The position numbers were made by a program, and so were the translations under genes. Positions 40,793 to 47,357 of a stretch of DNA of 47,357 bases are shown here, piece after piece; position 1 is the stretch's first letter, and every line of letters starts with the position of its first letter. The DNA comes from Treponema sp. Lineage in GTDB: Bacteria; Spirochaetota; Spirochaetia; Treponematales; Treponemataceae. Location of the stretch: positions 1 to 47,357 of the forward strand of contig JAKSTM010000012.1 in the NCBI GenBank assembly GCA_024402565.1. Direction: 5' to 3'. Under the pieces are notes generated by a model. The model worked only from the letters and a program-made list of their open reading frames with translations, was not told where the DNA came from and did not search any database.

Positions 40793-41596
40793 TTAATTTG
40801 AACTTCCTGATTTCTGGTCTGCATCCATCTTATCGCGCCAGACCATAGCTTTCTTTTTAATTTCTTCTGCGTCCTGTGATTTTCCAAGAACAATATAAAG
40901 TCTGTGTAATGCGAGAAGATATTTTATTCCGCTACGCATATCATCAATACGACGTGATGAAAGTTCATACTTATCGCGATAACTTGAAGCACTTTGTTCA
41001 AGAAGCTTCATAATAAGTCGAATATAAAGGACAGTTGTTTCGTAGTCCTGTGCACGTGGATCAAAATAATCTTTTACAGCGGCTTTTGTATCAATAAGAT
41101 TTTTAGTAACAGTTGCAAATCGACCGTCCAGTTCTACAAAAGACCACTTCCATTTACTATTATCACCAAATGCTTCTTTCAAGAGAGTAATAGCAAGTCC
41201 AAGCTTTCTAACCAGGGTAAATCTCTGAACCAAAGGTGTATTTGGAATTTTTTCATGATAAGGAGTAAGGTCACTGTAAGGGACATCAATATTCGCAGTT
41301 ACTATTTCTTCCAGGTAAATTACAGCCTTATAAAGCATCTTTCTTGCATCATTCAGCGCATCATTATTTTTTACTTCCATAAGTCTTAAAGAAAGACTGT
41401 TCTGAGCCATATAAAGAGTTGCTACATAAATTACATCTTCACACAATGAAAGCTTTTTGTATTCTGAACCTACATCACCGGGATGAATTGTATTCAAAAT
41501 AGTCTTTTCCTTTTCAAGAGTTGCTGTAATTTTCTCTTCATAAGGACGAATCGCTTCTTTAAACTGAAGACGAGTCTGTTCGGAAATTTTTGCCAT
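40793..41596 (-). CDS. All-helical cytoplasmic protein of unknown function
   Basis: This 267-residue protein is predicted to be almost entirely alpha-helical (ISEQTRLQFKEAIRPYEEKI, YKAVIYLEEIVTANIDV, LVRKLGLAITLLKEAF), with charged repeats and no signal peptide, membrane segment or catalytic motif that I recognise. Its start overlaps the recN stop by one base (TAATG) and its stop abuts the HD hydrolase start, so it is made together with both. It could be an adaptor for either. A treponeme-specific family is likely but not proven. Confidence 0.75.
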   Translation of the reverse strand: MAKISEQTRLQFKEAIRPYEEKITATLEKEKTILNTIHPGDVGSEYKKLSLCEDVIYVATLYMAQNSLSLRLMEVKNNDALNDARKMLYKAVIYLEEIVTANIDVPYSDLTPYHEKIPNTPLVQRFTLVRKLGLAITLLKEAFGDNSKWKWSFVELDGRFATVTKNLIDTKAAVKDYFDPRAQDYETTVLYIRLIMKLLEQSASSYRDKYELSSRRIDDMRSGIKYLLALHRLYIVLGKSQDAEEIKKKAMVWRDKMDADQKSGSSN

Positions 41597-43356
41597 TAAA
41601 TTCCTCCGGAATATTTTTGAAGAAGAGAACGGGCATGTTCCAGACTTTGTTCAGTGTCAGCATCACCAGAAAGCATACGTGCAATTTCGCGAACTCTTTC
41701 ATCCCCTGAAATCGGATGAACATGAGAGGATGTTACGCCGTCAGATACACCTTTCTCTATCTTTATCTGATTATCGGCATAAACTGCGATACTCGCTAGA
41801 TGTGTTATGCAAAAAATTTGTCTGTTTTCAGAAAGTTTTTTAATATGCTTTCCAACACTTATAGCAACTTCTCCACCTATTCCGGTGTCAATTTCATCAA
41901 AAATTAAGGTTCCTGTATTGTCCCCTTCTGCAAAAATAGTTTTCAATGCCAGCATAACACGGGAAAGTTCTCCACCAGATGCAATTTTTGCAAGAGGCTG
42001 AACCGGCGCACCCGGATTTGCAGAAATAAGGAACTCGATATTGTCAATTCCGTATGGCCCGCACTTTTGGGTAAGCTCACTTCCAGGCTTTTCAGACACA
42101 TTTACACAGAATTTTGTATTTTTCATTCCAAGTTCAGAAAGAATACTTTCCACTTCTGAAGATAAAAGCTCACTGGCGGCTTTTCTTTTTTTAGAAAGAA
42201 CTCCCGCTTTCTGAAGAACAGCCTTTTCAAGAGCTGCAATTTCTGTCTTCATTTTATCTTTCTGATTATTTGAATCTGAATTAATACTAATGTACTCAGA
42301 AGCCTTACGAGCATATTCAAATACTTCTGAAAGAGGAGCATTTACAGAAGAGGCATATTTCTTTTTTAAGTTATAAATAAGGCTTAAGCGTTCCTGTACT
42401 TCCTGAAGGCGATCCGGATCAAATACCAGCGATGATGCGTAAGAAGAAAACTCTTCTGATAAATCAGAAAGTTCATAAAAACCAGCTTCAACCCTTTCGT
42501 CAAGGTTTTTCAAACTCTTATCCAGGTCTGTAAGAGATGAAGATTCCCGTCTTATCTTTTTCATTAAAGACACAACAGATCCTTCATCTTCTGAAAGCAT
42601 CTGGTTAATTTCGGTTACAGTCGAATATATTTTTTCATATGATGAAAGCCTGCTTTGTTCCTCTTCCAGGGCTTCGTCTTCTTTTTCTTTCAACTTTGCA
42701 TTTTCAATTTCAGTAACTGCAAAGTTATACATATCCAATTTTCGTTCTCTTTCCCCATCATCTGATAAAAGAGATTCATATTCTTTGCGTTTTGCAACAA
42801 GACTGGCAAATAAGGCAGTAAATTCTGCCACTTCTGATGTAATACCTGCTTTTGAATCCAGATACTTTCGATGTTCAGCCACCTTCATCAAAGACTGATG
42901 TTCGTGCTGTCCATGAATATCTACAAGAAAAGATGAAAATTGTGCCAGATCAGAACGAGTAACAGGAGTAGAACCAATAAAAGCCCCGGACTTTCCATTA
43001 TCCCGAATAAAACGTCTTAAAATTACTCTGTTATTTTCAGGTTCTATTCCATGAAGGCTGAGCCATTGACCTACCGTTTCGGGTTCTATTTCTTCCCCCA
43101 GATCATTGGAAATGTTGGAAGAAAAATCATAGCCTTCGAGTTCAGGAAGATAAAAAGTTCCTGTCACACTTGCTTCATGACTTCCAGCTCTAATCTGACC
43201 AGTCTCTGCCTTTCCTCCTAACAGGAAACTCAAAGCCCCAATCAATATAGATTTACCAGCCCCGGTTTCTCCCGAAAGAACAGTAAATCCTTTTTCAAAT
43301 TCCAGAAAATTCTGATCAATCAATGCAAAATCTTTTACCGATAAATCTTCAAGCAT
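41596..43356 (-). CDS. recN: DNA repair ATPase RecN
   Basis: This 586-residue SMC-like protein acts in double-strand break repair. The N-terminal head has VLSGETGAGKSILIGALSFLLGG and VDIHGQHEHQSL, the middle (about residues 160-390) is coiled coil, and the C-terminal head has ASGGELSRVMLALKTIF and LIFDEIDTGIGGEVAISVG. The length is typical. It overlaps the nadK stop by 8 bases and the next gene by one base. Confidence 0.96.
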   Translation of the reverse strand: MLEDLSVKDFALIDQNFLEFEKGFTVLSGETGAGKSILIGALSFLLGGKAETGQIRAGSHEASVTGTFYLPELEGYDFSSNISNDLGEEIEPETVGQWLSLHGIEPENNRVILRRFIRDNGKSGAFIGSTPVTRSDLAQFSSFLVDIHGQHEHQSLMKVAEHRKYLDSKAGITSEVAEFTALFASLVAKRKEYESLLSDDGERERKLDMYNFAVTEIENAKLKEKEDEALEEEQSRLSSYEKIYSTVTEINQMLSEDEGSVVSLMKKIRRESSSLTDLDKSLKNLDERVEAGFYELSDLSEEFSSYASSLVFDPDRLQEVQERLSLIYNLKKKYASSVNAPLSEVFEYARKASEYISINSDSNNQKDKMKTEIAALEKAVLQKAGVLSKKRKAASELLSSEVESILSELGMKNTKFCVNVSEKPGSELTQKCGPYGIDNIEFLISANPGAPVQPLAKIASGGELSRVMLALKTIFAEGDNTGTLIFDEIDTGIGGEVAISVGKHIKKLSENRQIFCITHLASIAVYADNQIKIEKGVSDGVTSSHVHPISGDERVREIARMLSGDADTEQSLEHARSLLQKYSGGI

Positions 43357-44191
43357 TTGGACCTCCTGACCAGTTTCTTTTTGAAAGAAGAGCTTTATAG
43401 AAATTCTCTGTTGTACAATATACTAAAAGAGCTTTATTATCGTATCTTCGAACTTTAACCAGGTCACCCTGCTTCAATTTAGAGACTAGCTGTGCATCTG
43501 CCGAAAGAATCATCTCTTTTGTACGGCTTTCCTGTACTTCAACACAAATTTCGCCTTCCGGATTCAAAACAATTGGTCGGGCAGAAAGAGAAAAAGCATT
43601 ATTAGGAGTGAATACCAAAGCATCCAGATCAGGATCAATAATAGGTCCTCCAGCAGAAGACGAATATCCTGTTGATCCTGTAGGTGTACTGATAATAACT
43701 CCATCACTTTTCAACTGAGTAAGTCTTTGTTTATTATAAGAAACAACAAGAGATATAGTTTTTACAGCTTCTTTTGCAGAAATTACTATATCATTGAGTC
43801 CCAGACAGGTAGAAACTGTTTTCCCATCACGAACTACTTCTGCACTTACAAGACTTCGTTCTGCAACAGGTGCTTTACCTGCCAGAAAAGAATCTAGACA
43901 TTTCTTCCATTTTTCCGGTTGAACTCCGGCAATAAAACCAAACTCTCCCAGATTCACAGGAAAAACTGGTATCTGAAATTTTGCACAACATCTTGCGGCA
44001 AAAAGAACAGTTCCATCACCACCTAAAGTGATAACAAAATCACATCCTGAAACGGGATTCTTCTTTGAAAAACCATCAAAATTAAAAAGACTGCACTCAA
44101 ATCCTTTTTCTTCAAGATAAAGAGAAATATCTTTTGCCAGAGAGGTTGATTTTTCTTTTCCGGTATTAACAATTACAAGAACTTTTTTCAT
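43349..44191 (-). CDS. nadK: NAD kinase
   Basis: This 280-residue enzyme makes NADP from NAD and ATP. The catalytic GGDGT motif is at residues 57-61 (Asp59), and the second conserved region is ISTPTGSTGYSSSAGGPIIDPD. VNLGEFGFIA and the C-terminal beta domain (LVKVRRYDNKALLVY) are family features. The order nadK-recN with an 8-base overlap is conserved in several bacterial groups. Confidence 0.95.
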   Translation of the reverse strand: MKKVLVIVNTGKEKSTSLAKDISLYLEEKGFECSLFNFDGFSKKNPVSGCDFVITLGGDGTVLFAARCCAKFQIPVFPVNLGEFGFIAGVQPEKWKKCLDSFLAGKAPVAERSLVSAEVVRDGKTVSTCLGLNDIVISAKEAVKTISLVVSYNKQRLTQLKSDGVIISTPTGSTGYSSSAGGPIIDPDLDALVFTPNNAFSLSARPIVLNPEGEICVEVQESRTKEMILSADAQLVSKLKQGDLVKVRRYDNKALLVYCTTENFYKALLSKRNWSGGPNA

Positions 44192-44260
44192 TTTTTTTCT
44201 TCAACAAGTAAGAAAACGCAAAAAAATCGTAACTTACCAAACGATAGAATTACGTCAAAA

Positions 44261-45343
44261 TTACGGCAAAGTACCTAATACTTTTGATATTTTTGCACTT
44301 TCAGAATGTGTCAGGCGTGGATACAACGGAAAATGAGCTGTTCTTAAATAAAGAGATTTTGCTTTGATGCAGGATTCAGAAAGCTCTTCCATCTTTAATT
44401 CAATTACCGACCCTTCATAAGCCGGTTTGATTTCTATATCCTTTTTTGCTGCATACTGTTTTACATCTTTAAAAGCAGAAGCCAACACCAATGGGAAACA
44501 ACTCATTGTAGAGCCTTCATCAATGTCACGTACAAGCATCTTATGACGCCCAATAAGGCATGAATGATGATACAAATTGAATATTTCTTTTCTGGCGGTT
44601 TCATTTCTGTTGAATTCCTTCAACTGAACCCAGGCCAAAGCTGCATTTATATCTGGAAGTAAATCTGTAAGAGGTGCTTCATCACAGAATTTTTTCAAAA
44701 CAATCCATTCACGACGGCCGGGAGCCATAAGAACAGCCCCTCCTCCTGCAGTTATTACATCCCGTTCTTCAAGACCAAGAATTGTAAACACTCCTAAAAG
44801 ACCAGCCTTTTTTCGCGAAAGTGTTTCGCCATTTGAATTTGTACTGGCTGATTCTTCTCTTTGAGTCCAGGAACTGCCAGCACTCATGGAAATATCTTCG
44901 ATAACTGGAACACCTAATTTAAGGATTTCTTCCATTTCGGAATATTCTGGTAAAATACCTTCTGATTCATGAAAGAGAATTACTTTAACCCCTTCAATAA
45001 CAGCTTTTTGAAGACTTTCAACAGAAACAAGACCTGTTTCTTCCTTTACATCAAGAACAACAGGCACCATGTTCATCGATTGTACAGCCTGATACTGCCA
45101 AGCCGGGGCAAGTGCAGAAATTGCGATTTTTGATTCAGGAGCAATATCCAGTGCCTGTAAGGCATATTTCAAGGCAATGGATGGACTTCTAAAAGCTGTA
45201 GATCCATCACATTTAAAAAATTCTTTTACCTGAGCAGTAAGCCTGGCGTTCAATTCCCCAGGCCCAATTTTCTCATCCACCATACATGTAAGTACGGCGT
45301 CCATTTCTTTTCTGCGGATAGTTGTACTGTAAGTCTGAATCAT
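44261..45343 (-). CDS. DegT/DnrJ-type aminotransferase fold, PLP lysine absent
   Basis: This 360-residue protein follows the sugar aminotransferase (DegT) plan: an N-terminal MDAVLTCMVDEKIGPGELNARL, the segment GSTAFRSPSIALKYALQALDI, then VILFHESEGILPEYSEMEEI and PVIEDISMSAGSSW. At the place where the family has a Lys for PLP (before TxGEGG), the text reads LGLEERDVITAGGGAVLM with no lysine. The protein is probably not a normal aminotransferase. It lies 12 bases after cheW and 69 before nadK. A structural or ligand-sensing role is possible. Confidence 0.75.
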   Translation of the reverse strand: MIQTYSTTIRRKEMDAVLTCMVDEKIGPGELNARLTAQVKEFFKCDGSTAFRSPSIALKYALQALDIAPESKIAISALAPAWQYQAVQSMNMVPVVLDVKEETGLVSVESLQKAVIEGVKVILFHESEGILPEYSEMEEILKLGVPVIEDISMSAGSSWTQREESASTNSNGETLSRKKAGLLGVFTILGLEERDVITAGGGAVLMAPGRREWIVLKKFCDEAPLTDLLPDINAALAWVQLKEFNRNETARKEIFNLYHHSCLIGRHKMLVRDIDEGSTMSCFPLVLASAFKDVKQYAAKKDIEIKPAYEGSVIELKMEELSESCIKAKSLYLRTAHFPLYPRLTHSESAKISKVLGTLP

Positions 45344-45355
45344 AAAAGAATCTTA

Positions 45356-45826
45356 CTAGAAATCGACAATTTTTTGAAGTTCTTTTGCATTAAACAGTTT
45401 ACGACTGTTAAGCATAATCAGATATCCCGAATCCTGACGAACAACACCTTCGATATATTCGGTTCCGATTCCACTTACCATCTGTGGAGGTTCACGAACT
45501 TCTTCGCCTTTTACAGTTACTACGCGGGCGATTTTGTCGATTATGATACCGATTTTATTATTTTCAATATTGAGGATAATAAATCCAGCATCCTGTAAAT
45601 CATCTTCTGCAACCTGAGTTGCCTGAATTCTGAAACGTTTGTGAAGATCAATGATAGGAATGATTTCACCACGAAGATTAATAATTCCTTCCACATAAAA
45701 CGGTGCGTTAGGAATCAGGCGGACTTCCTGAAGCTTCACAATTTCCTTAACATCCATGATGTCAACGCCATATAATTCCTCACCTAGTTTGAAAGTAACA
45801 AGCTGAAACTGTACATCGTCTGCCAT
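45356..45826 (-). CDS. cheW: Chemotaxis coupling protein CheW
   Basis: This 156-residue protein links chemoreceptors to the CheA kinase. Motifs are QLVTFKLGEELYGVDIMDVKEI, LRGEIIPIIDLHKRF and IIIDKIARVV with the C-terminal VRQDSGYLIMLNSRKLF. The length is typical. GAGGT precedes the ATG. It heads a run with the DegT-like gene, and a promoter is visible upstream. No other chemotaxis gene is in the window. Confidence 0.95.
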   Translation of the reverse strand: MADDVQFQLVTFKLGEELYGVDIMDVKEIVKLQEVRLIPNAPFYVEGIINLRGEIIPIIDLHKRFRIQATQVAEDDLQDAGFIILNIENNKIGIIIDKIARVVTVKGEEVREPPQMVSGIGTEYIEGVVRQDSGYLIMLNSRKLFNAKELQKIVDF

Positions 45827-45856
45827 AAAAATACCTCGCTTCTAAATCTAATCTAT

Positions 45857-45885
45857 ATTTTACTTCGAATCTCCAAAATATGCAA
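45857..45885 (-). promoter_or_regulatory. Candidate promoter of cheW
   Basis: TTGCAT (45880-45885) and TAAAAT (45857-45862) on the minus strand are 17 bases apart and lie about 30 bases before the cheW ATG. Confidence 0.55.
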
Positions 45886-45895
45886 TGTAAACTAT

Positions 45896-46696
45896 TTAAG
45901 ATGCAGTAAAAAGCGCTAATACATCCACTTTCTTTATTCCTCCTTTTTTTAATACAGATGCACAGCTTTCTGCTGTAGAACCTGTAGTCAGAATATCATC
46001 TATAAGGCAGCAACTTTCCGGAAAGATGCCTCCTGTTTTTTTCAACTCTTTTTTTAATTTTTTTTCGTCTTCAAGGGAAAATGATTTTCCTATATTTTCA
46101 ATTCGCGATTCTCTCCCAAGTTTTTTCTGTTCGGGACCACAATTTCGTTTCAAAATTCGTAAAACACAGAATCCATAACGTTTTTCCAGAAACCCACAGA
46201 TATCTTCAATCTGATCCCACCCTTTTCTTGCAATTTTTCCCTTTCGTGGAGGAACCGGGACTATATATTTTTCATCCAGCTGGAAAAGAACATCATGAAT
46301 CTTTTCTGCAAAAAATGAAGTCAAACTGCGCACCCCTTGAATCTTCCACAAAAAAAGAAGTTCTTTATTCCATAATCGATATTCAAACATAGGGAAAACC
46401 TGATTAGTATTCTGATAAATTGAATTATTACGGCATTCCATACATTGTTCATCTTCAGAAATCAAAGGTTTTCCGCACACAGAACACCGTTTACTGGAAC
46501 GAATATTTTTTACGTAGAAAATCTCAGAACGACAGACTTTACAGATTGGCATGACAAAAGACGTTCCACCACAAACAACACATTCAGTTCCACCTGTTGA
46601 AGAAGTGAAAAACAAACGGAGAATGAATTTAATAAACTCATTGATTTGGAAAAACAAAAACCTGAATCTGGAAAAATTATTTACATTCTTCATCAT
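45896..46696 (-). CDS. comF: ComF-family phosphoribosyltransferase-like protein
   Basis: The protein has N-terminal zinc-finger cysteines (ECVVCGG, PICKVC, RCSVCGKPL, EQCMEC) and a C-terminal phosphoribosyltransferase domain with the PRPP loop CLIDDILTTGSTAESCA; YIVPVPPRKGKIARKGWDQ is the ComF-typical middle motif. In naturally competent bacteria ComF helps DNA uptake; elsewhere its role is unclear. I use ATG 46696 (266 residues); in-frame ATG 46693 and TTG 46735 are alternatives and none has a good ribosome binding site. It is a single gene between cheW and the tRNA pair. Confidence 0.86.
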   Translation of the reverse strand: MMKNVNNFSRFRFLFFQINEFIKFILRLFFTSSTGGTECVVCGGTSFVMPICKVCRSEIFYVKNIRSSKRCSVCGKPLISEDEQCMECRNNSIYQNTNQVFPMFEYRLWNKELLFLWKIQGVRSLTSFFAEKIHDVLFQLDEKYIVPVPPRKGKIARKGWDQIEDICGFLEKRYGFCVLRILKRNCGPEQKKLGRESRIENIGKSFSLEDEKKLKKELKKTGGIFPESCCLIDDILTTGSTAESCASVLKKGGIKKVDVLALFTAS

Positions 46697-46794
46697 ACAA
46701 AATAAGAATAGATTTTTATTTACCAAAACATGCAAACAAAAAGATATGAAATGAAAACAAAATTGAAAATAAATTAAATTATAGAAAAAAAATA

Positions 46795-46827
46795 TAAAAA
46801 AAAATCCCTGGAAAAAAATTCCAGGGA
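46795..46827 (-). terminator. Terminator of the tRNA-His / tRNA-Arg unit
   Basis: A stem TCCCTGGAA / TTCCAGGGA is followed on the minus strand by a long T-run, directly after tRNA-Arg(TCG). Confidence 0.88.
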
Positions 46828-46829
46828 AA

Positions 46830-46904
46830 TGGGTCTGACAGGATTCGAACCTGCTACCACCGGATTCGAAGTCCGGTGCTCTAATCCAGATGAGCTACAG
46901 GCCC
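46830..46904 (-). tRNA. tRNA-Arg (anticodon TCG)
   Basis: The anticodon arm CCGGA-CTTCGAA-TCCGG gives TCG, reading CGA. T-arm GCAGG-TTCGAAT-CCTGT and D-stem GCTC/GAGC are intact. The acceptor GGGCCTG / CAGACCC contains a C4-A69 mismatch. CCA is not encoded. Confidence 0.93.
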
Positions 46905-46940
46905 ATACAATCAAATTATTTTTATTTTAAAATAAAAAAG

Positions 46941-47013
46941 GGTGCCTGGTGGGGATTGAACCCACGACAACCAGATCCACAATCTGGCGCTCTACCACTG
47001 AACTACAGGCACC
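46941..47013 (-). tRNA. tRNA-His (anticodon GTG)
   Basis: The anticodon arm CCAGA-TTGTGGA-TCTGG gives GTG. The extra G-1 paired with C73, the identity element of tRNA-His, is encoded (GGTGCCTG / CAGGCACC). It lies 36 bases upstream of tRNA-Arg(TCG) in the same transcript. Confidence 0.95.
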
Positions 47014-47041
47014 ATGATTCTTGAACGAATCAAGTGTTAGA

Positions 47042-47071
47042 AATATATCATTAAAAATTAGATTTGGTCAA
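47042..47071 (-). promoter_or_regulatory. Promoter of the tRNA-His / tRNA-Arg unit
   Basis: TTGACC (47066-47071) and TATATT (47042-47047) on the minus strand are 18 bases apart and lie about 30 bases before tRNA-His. Confidence 0.72.
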
Positions 47072-47122
47072 GTCTCGATATTCATAATAACCAGAGAAAA
47101 ACAAGTTTTTTCAATTTATTTA

Positions 47123-47149
47123 TTGACTTTTTTTTTCTATTTGTATAAT
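47123..47149 (+). promoter_or_regulatory. Promoter of the tRNA-Leu / tRNA-Gly unit
   Basis: TTGACT (47123-47128) and TATAAT (47144-47149) are 15 bases apart, the same short spacing as at tRNA-Arg(TCT). The expected leader before tRNA-Leu is about 55 bases. Confidence 0.6.
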
Positions 47150-47210
47150 ATTTTTACATTCATCGAGAACAAGTGATTGTTTTCTGTGGCTGAAGAGGCC
47201 AACTACTAAA

Positions 47211-47290
47211 GCGAGAGTGGTGAAATTGGCATACACACCAGACTTAGGATCTGGCGCTTCGGCTTGAGGGTTCAAGTCCCTCCTCTCGCA
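47211..47290 (+). tRNA. tRNA-Leu (anticodon TAG)
   Basis: Acceptor GCGAGAG / CTCTCGC with A73, anticodon arm CCAGA-CTTAGGA-TCTGG (TAG, reads CUA and other CUN), a variable region of about 13 bases (CGCTTCGGCTTGA) and T-arm GGG-TTCAAGT-CCC. Confidence 0.95.
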
Positions 47291-47307
47291 CAAAACTTGA
47301 ATTTTTT

Positions 47308-47357
47308 GCGGAAATAGCTCAGTGGTAGAGCGCCACCTTGCCAAGGTGGATGTCGCG
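47308..47357 (+). tRNA. tRNA-Gly (anticodon GCC), cut by the window end
   Basis: The 5' acceptor GCGGAAA, D-arm GCTC/GAGC and anticodon arm CCACC-TTGCCAA-GGTGG (GCC) are present. The T-arm and 3' acceptor lie outside the window. It follows tRNA-Leu by 17 bases, in one transcript. Confidence 0.93.

Noticed and set aside
40994..41389. 131-codon plus-strand frame opposite the helical protein gene
   Set aside because: The minus-strand gene fits the operon with exact overlaps on both sides; the plus frame has none of these.
46705..46735. TTG 46735 as start of comF
   Set aside because: No ribosome binding site and the added 13 residues are outside the conserved region; ATG 46696 or 46693 is more likely, though not certain.

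Overview
The window looks like chromosomal DNA from a low-GC, saccharolytic spirochaete, most likely a host-associated (gut or rumen type) Treponema. The support is indirect but consistent. A fragment at 30934-30960 closely matches the 3' end I remember for Treponema tmRNA. A cheW / DegT-like / nadK / recN gene order resembles the one I recall from T. pallidum. There is an excisionase-type HTH fused to a PTS EIIA domain, a DUF2225 zinc protein, and many TPR and secreted repeat proteins. I ran no database search; every family call comes from motifs read in the translations.

Layout. 1-600: the first 14 codons of a minus-strand membrane or secreted protein, then a 68-residue HMA-fold protein with a good promoter and terminator. 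638-5777 (+): a secreted ankyrin protein, rsmD, a small helical protein, a 10-TPR protein and rlmN, closed by a bidirectional terminator. 5806-9681 (-): a tight operon cdaA-cdaR-acpS-DUF2225-truA (c-di-AMP synthesis, lipid carrier activation, tRNA modification). 9746-12244 (-): a fused aspartokinase/homoserine dehydrogenase. 12554-15180 (-): rfbB-rfbA-rfbC of dTDP-rhamnose synthesis, without rfbD. 15253-16743 (-): a GH43 lipoprotein. Then come an RluA-type pseudouridine synthase, a secreted transglutaminase-like protein and the HTH-EIIA regulator.

19672-30743: the SUF iron-sulfur genes sufC-sufB-sufD and sufS-sufU. They are split by a 6-kb sugar cassette made of a ytfQ/ytfR/ytfT/yjfF-type ABC importer and an AraC-type regulator. 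A long GC-rich hairpin lies at its left edge. 30807-30960: tRNA-Arg(TCT), its terminator and the 3' tip of a tmRNA. 31811-46696 (-): three gene runs. These are prfB (+1 frameshift) / PEGA-like / ftsY / secreted repeat protein / LolE-LolD-LolC-type transporter / PAP2; then cheW / DegT-like / nadK / recN / helical protein / HD hydrolase; and comF. The right end is a tRNA cluster: Arg(TCG) and His on minus, Leu(TAG) and a truncated Gly(GCC) on plus.

The most interesting reading is a sugar regulon. The palindrome TTAAACGTTTAA, a typical LacI-family operator shape, lies at the GH43 start codon, upstream of the ytfQ-type importer and upstream of the AraC-type gene; a weaker copy is near the left end. 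GH43 enzymes release furanose or pentose sugars and YtfQ-type importers take up furanoses, so the set looks like a secreted-hydrolase plus importer system whose transporter half has been inserted into the suf locus. Other points worth a second look: the prfB frameshift cassette with a promoter that predicts a leaderless mRNA, TAATAAN heptad arrays that begin at stop codons, a DegT-family protein without its PLP lysine, and a DAA instead of DGA motif in CdaA.
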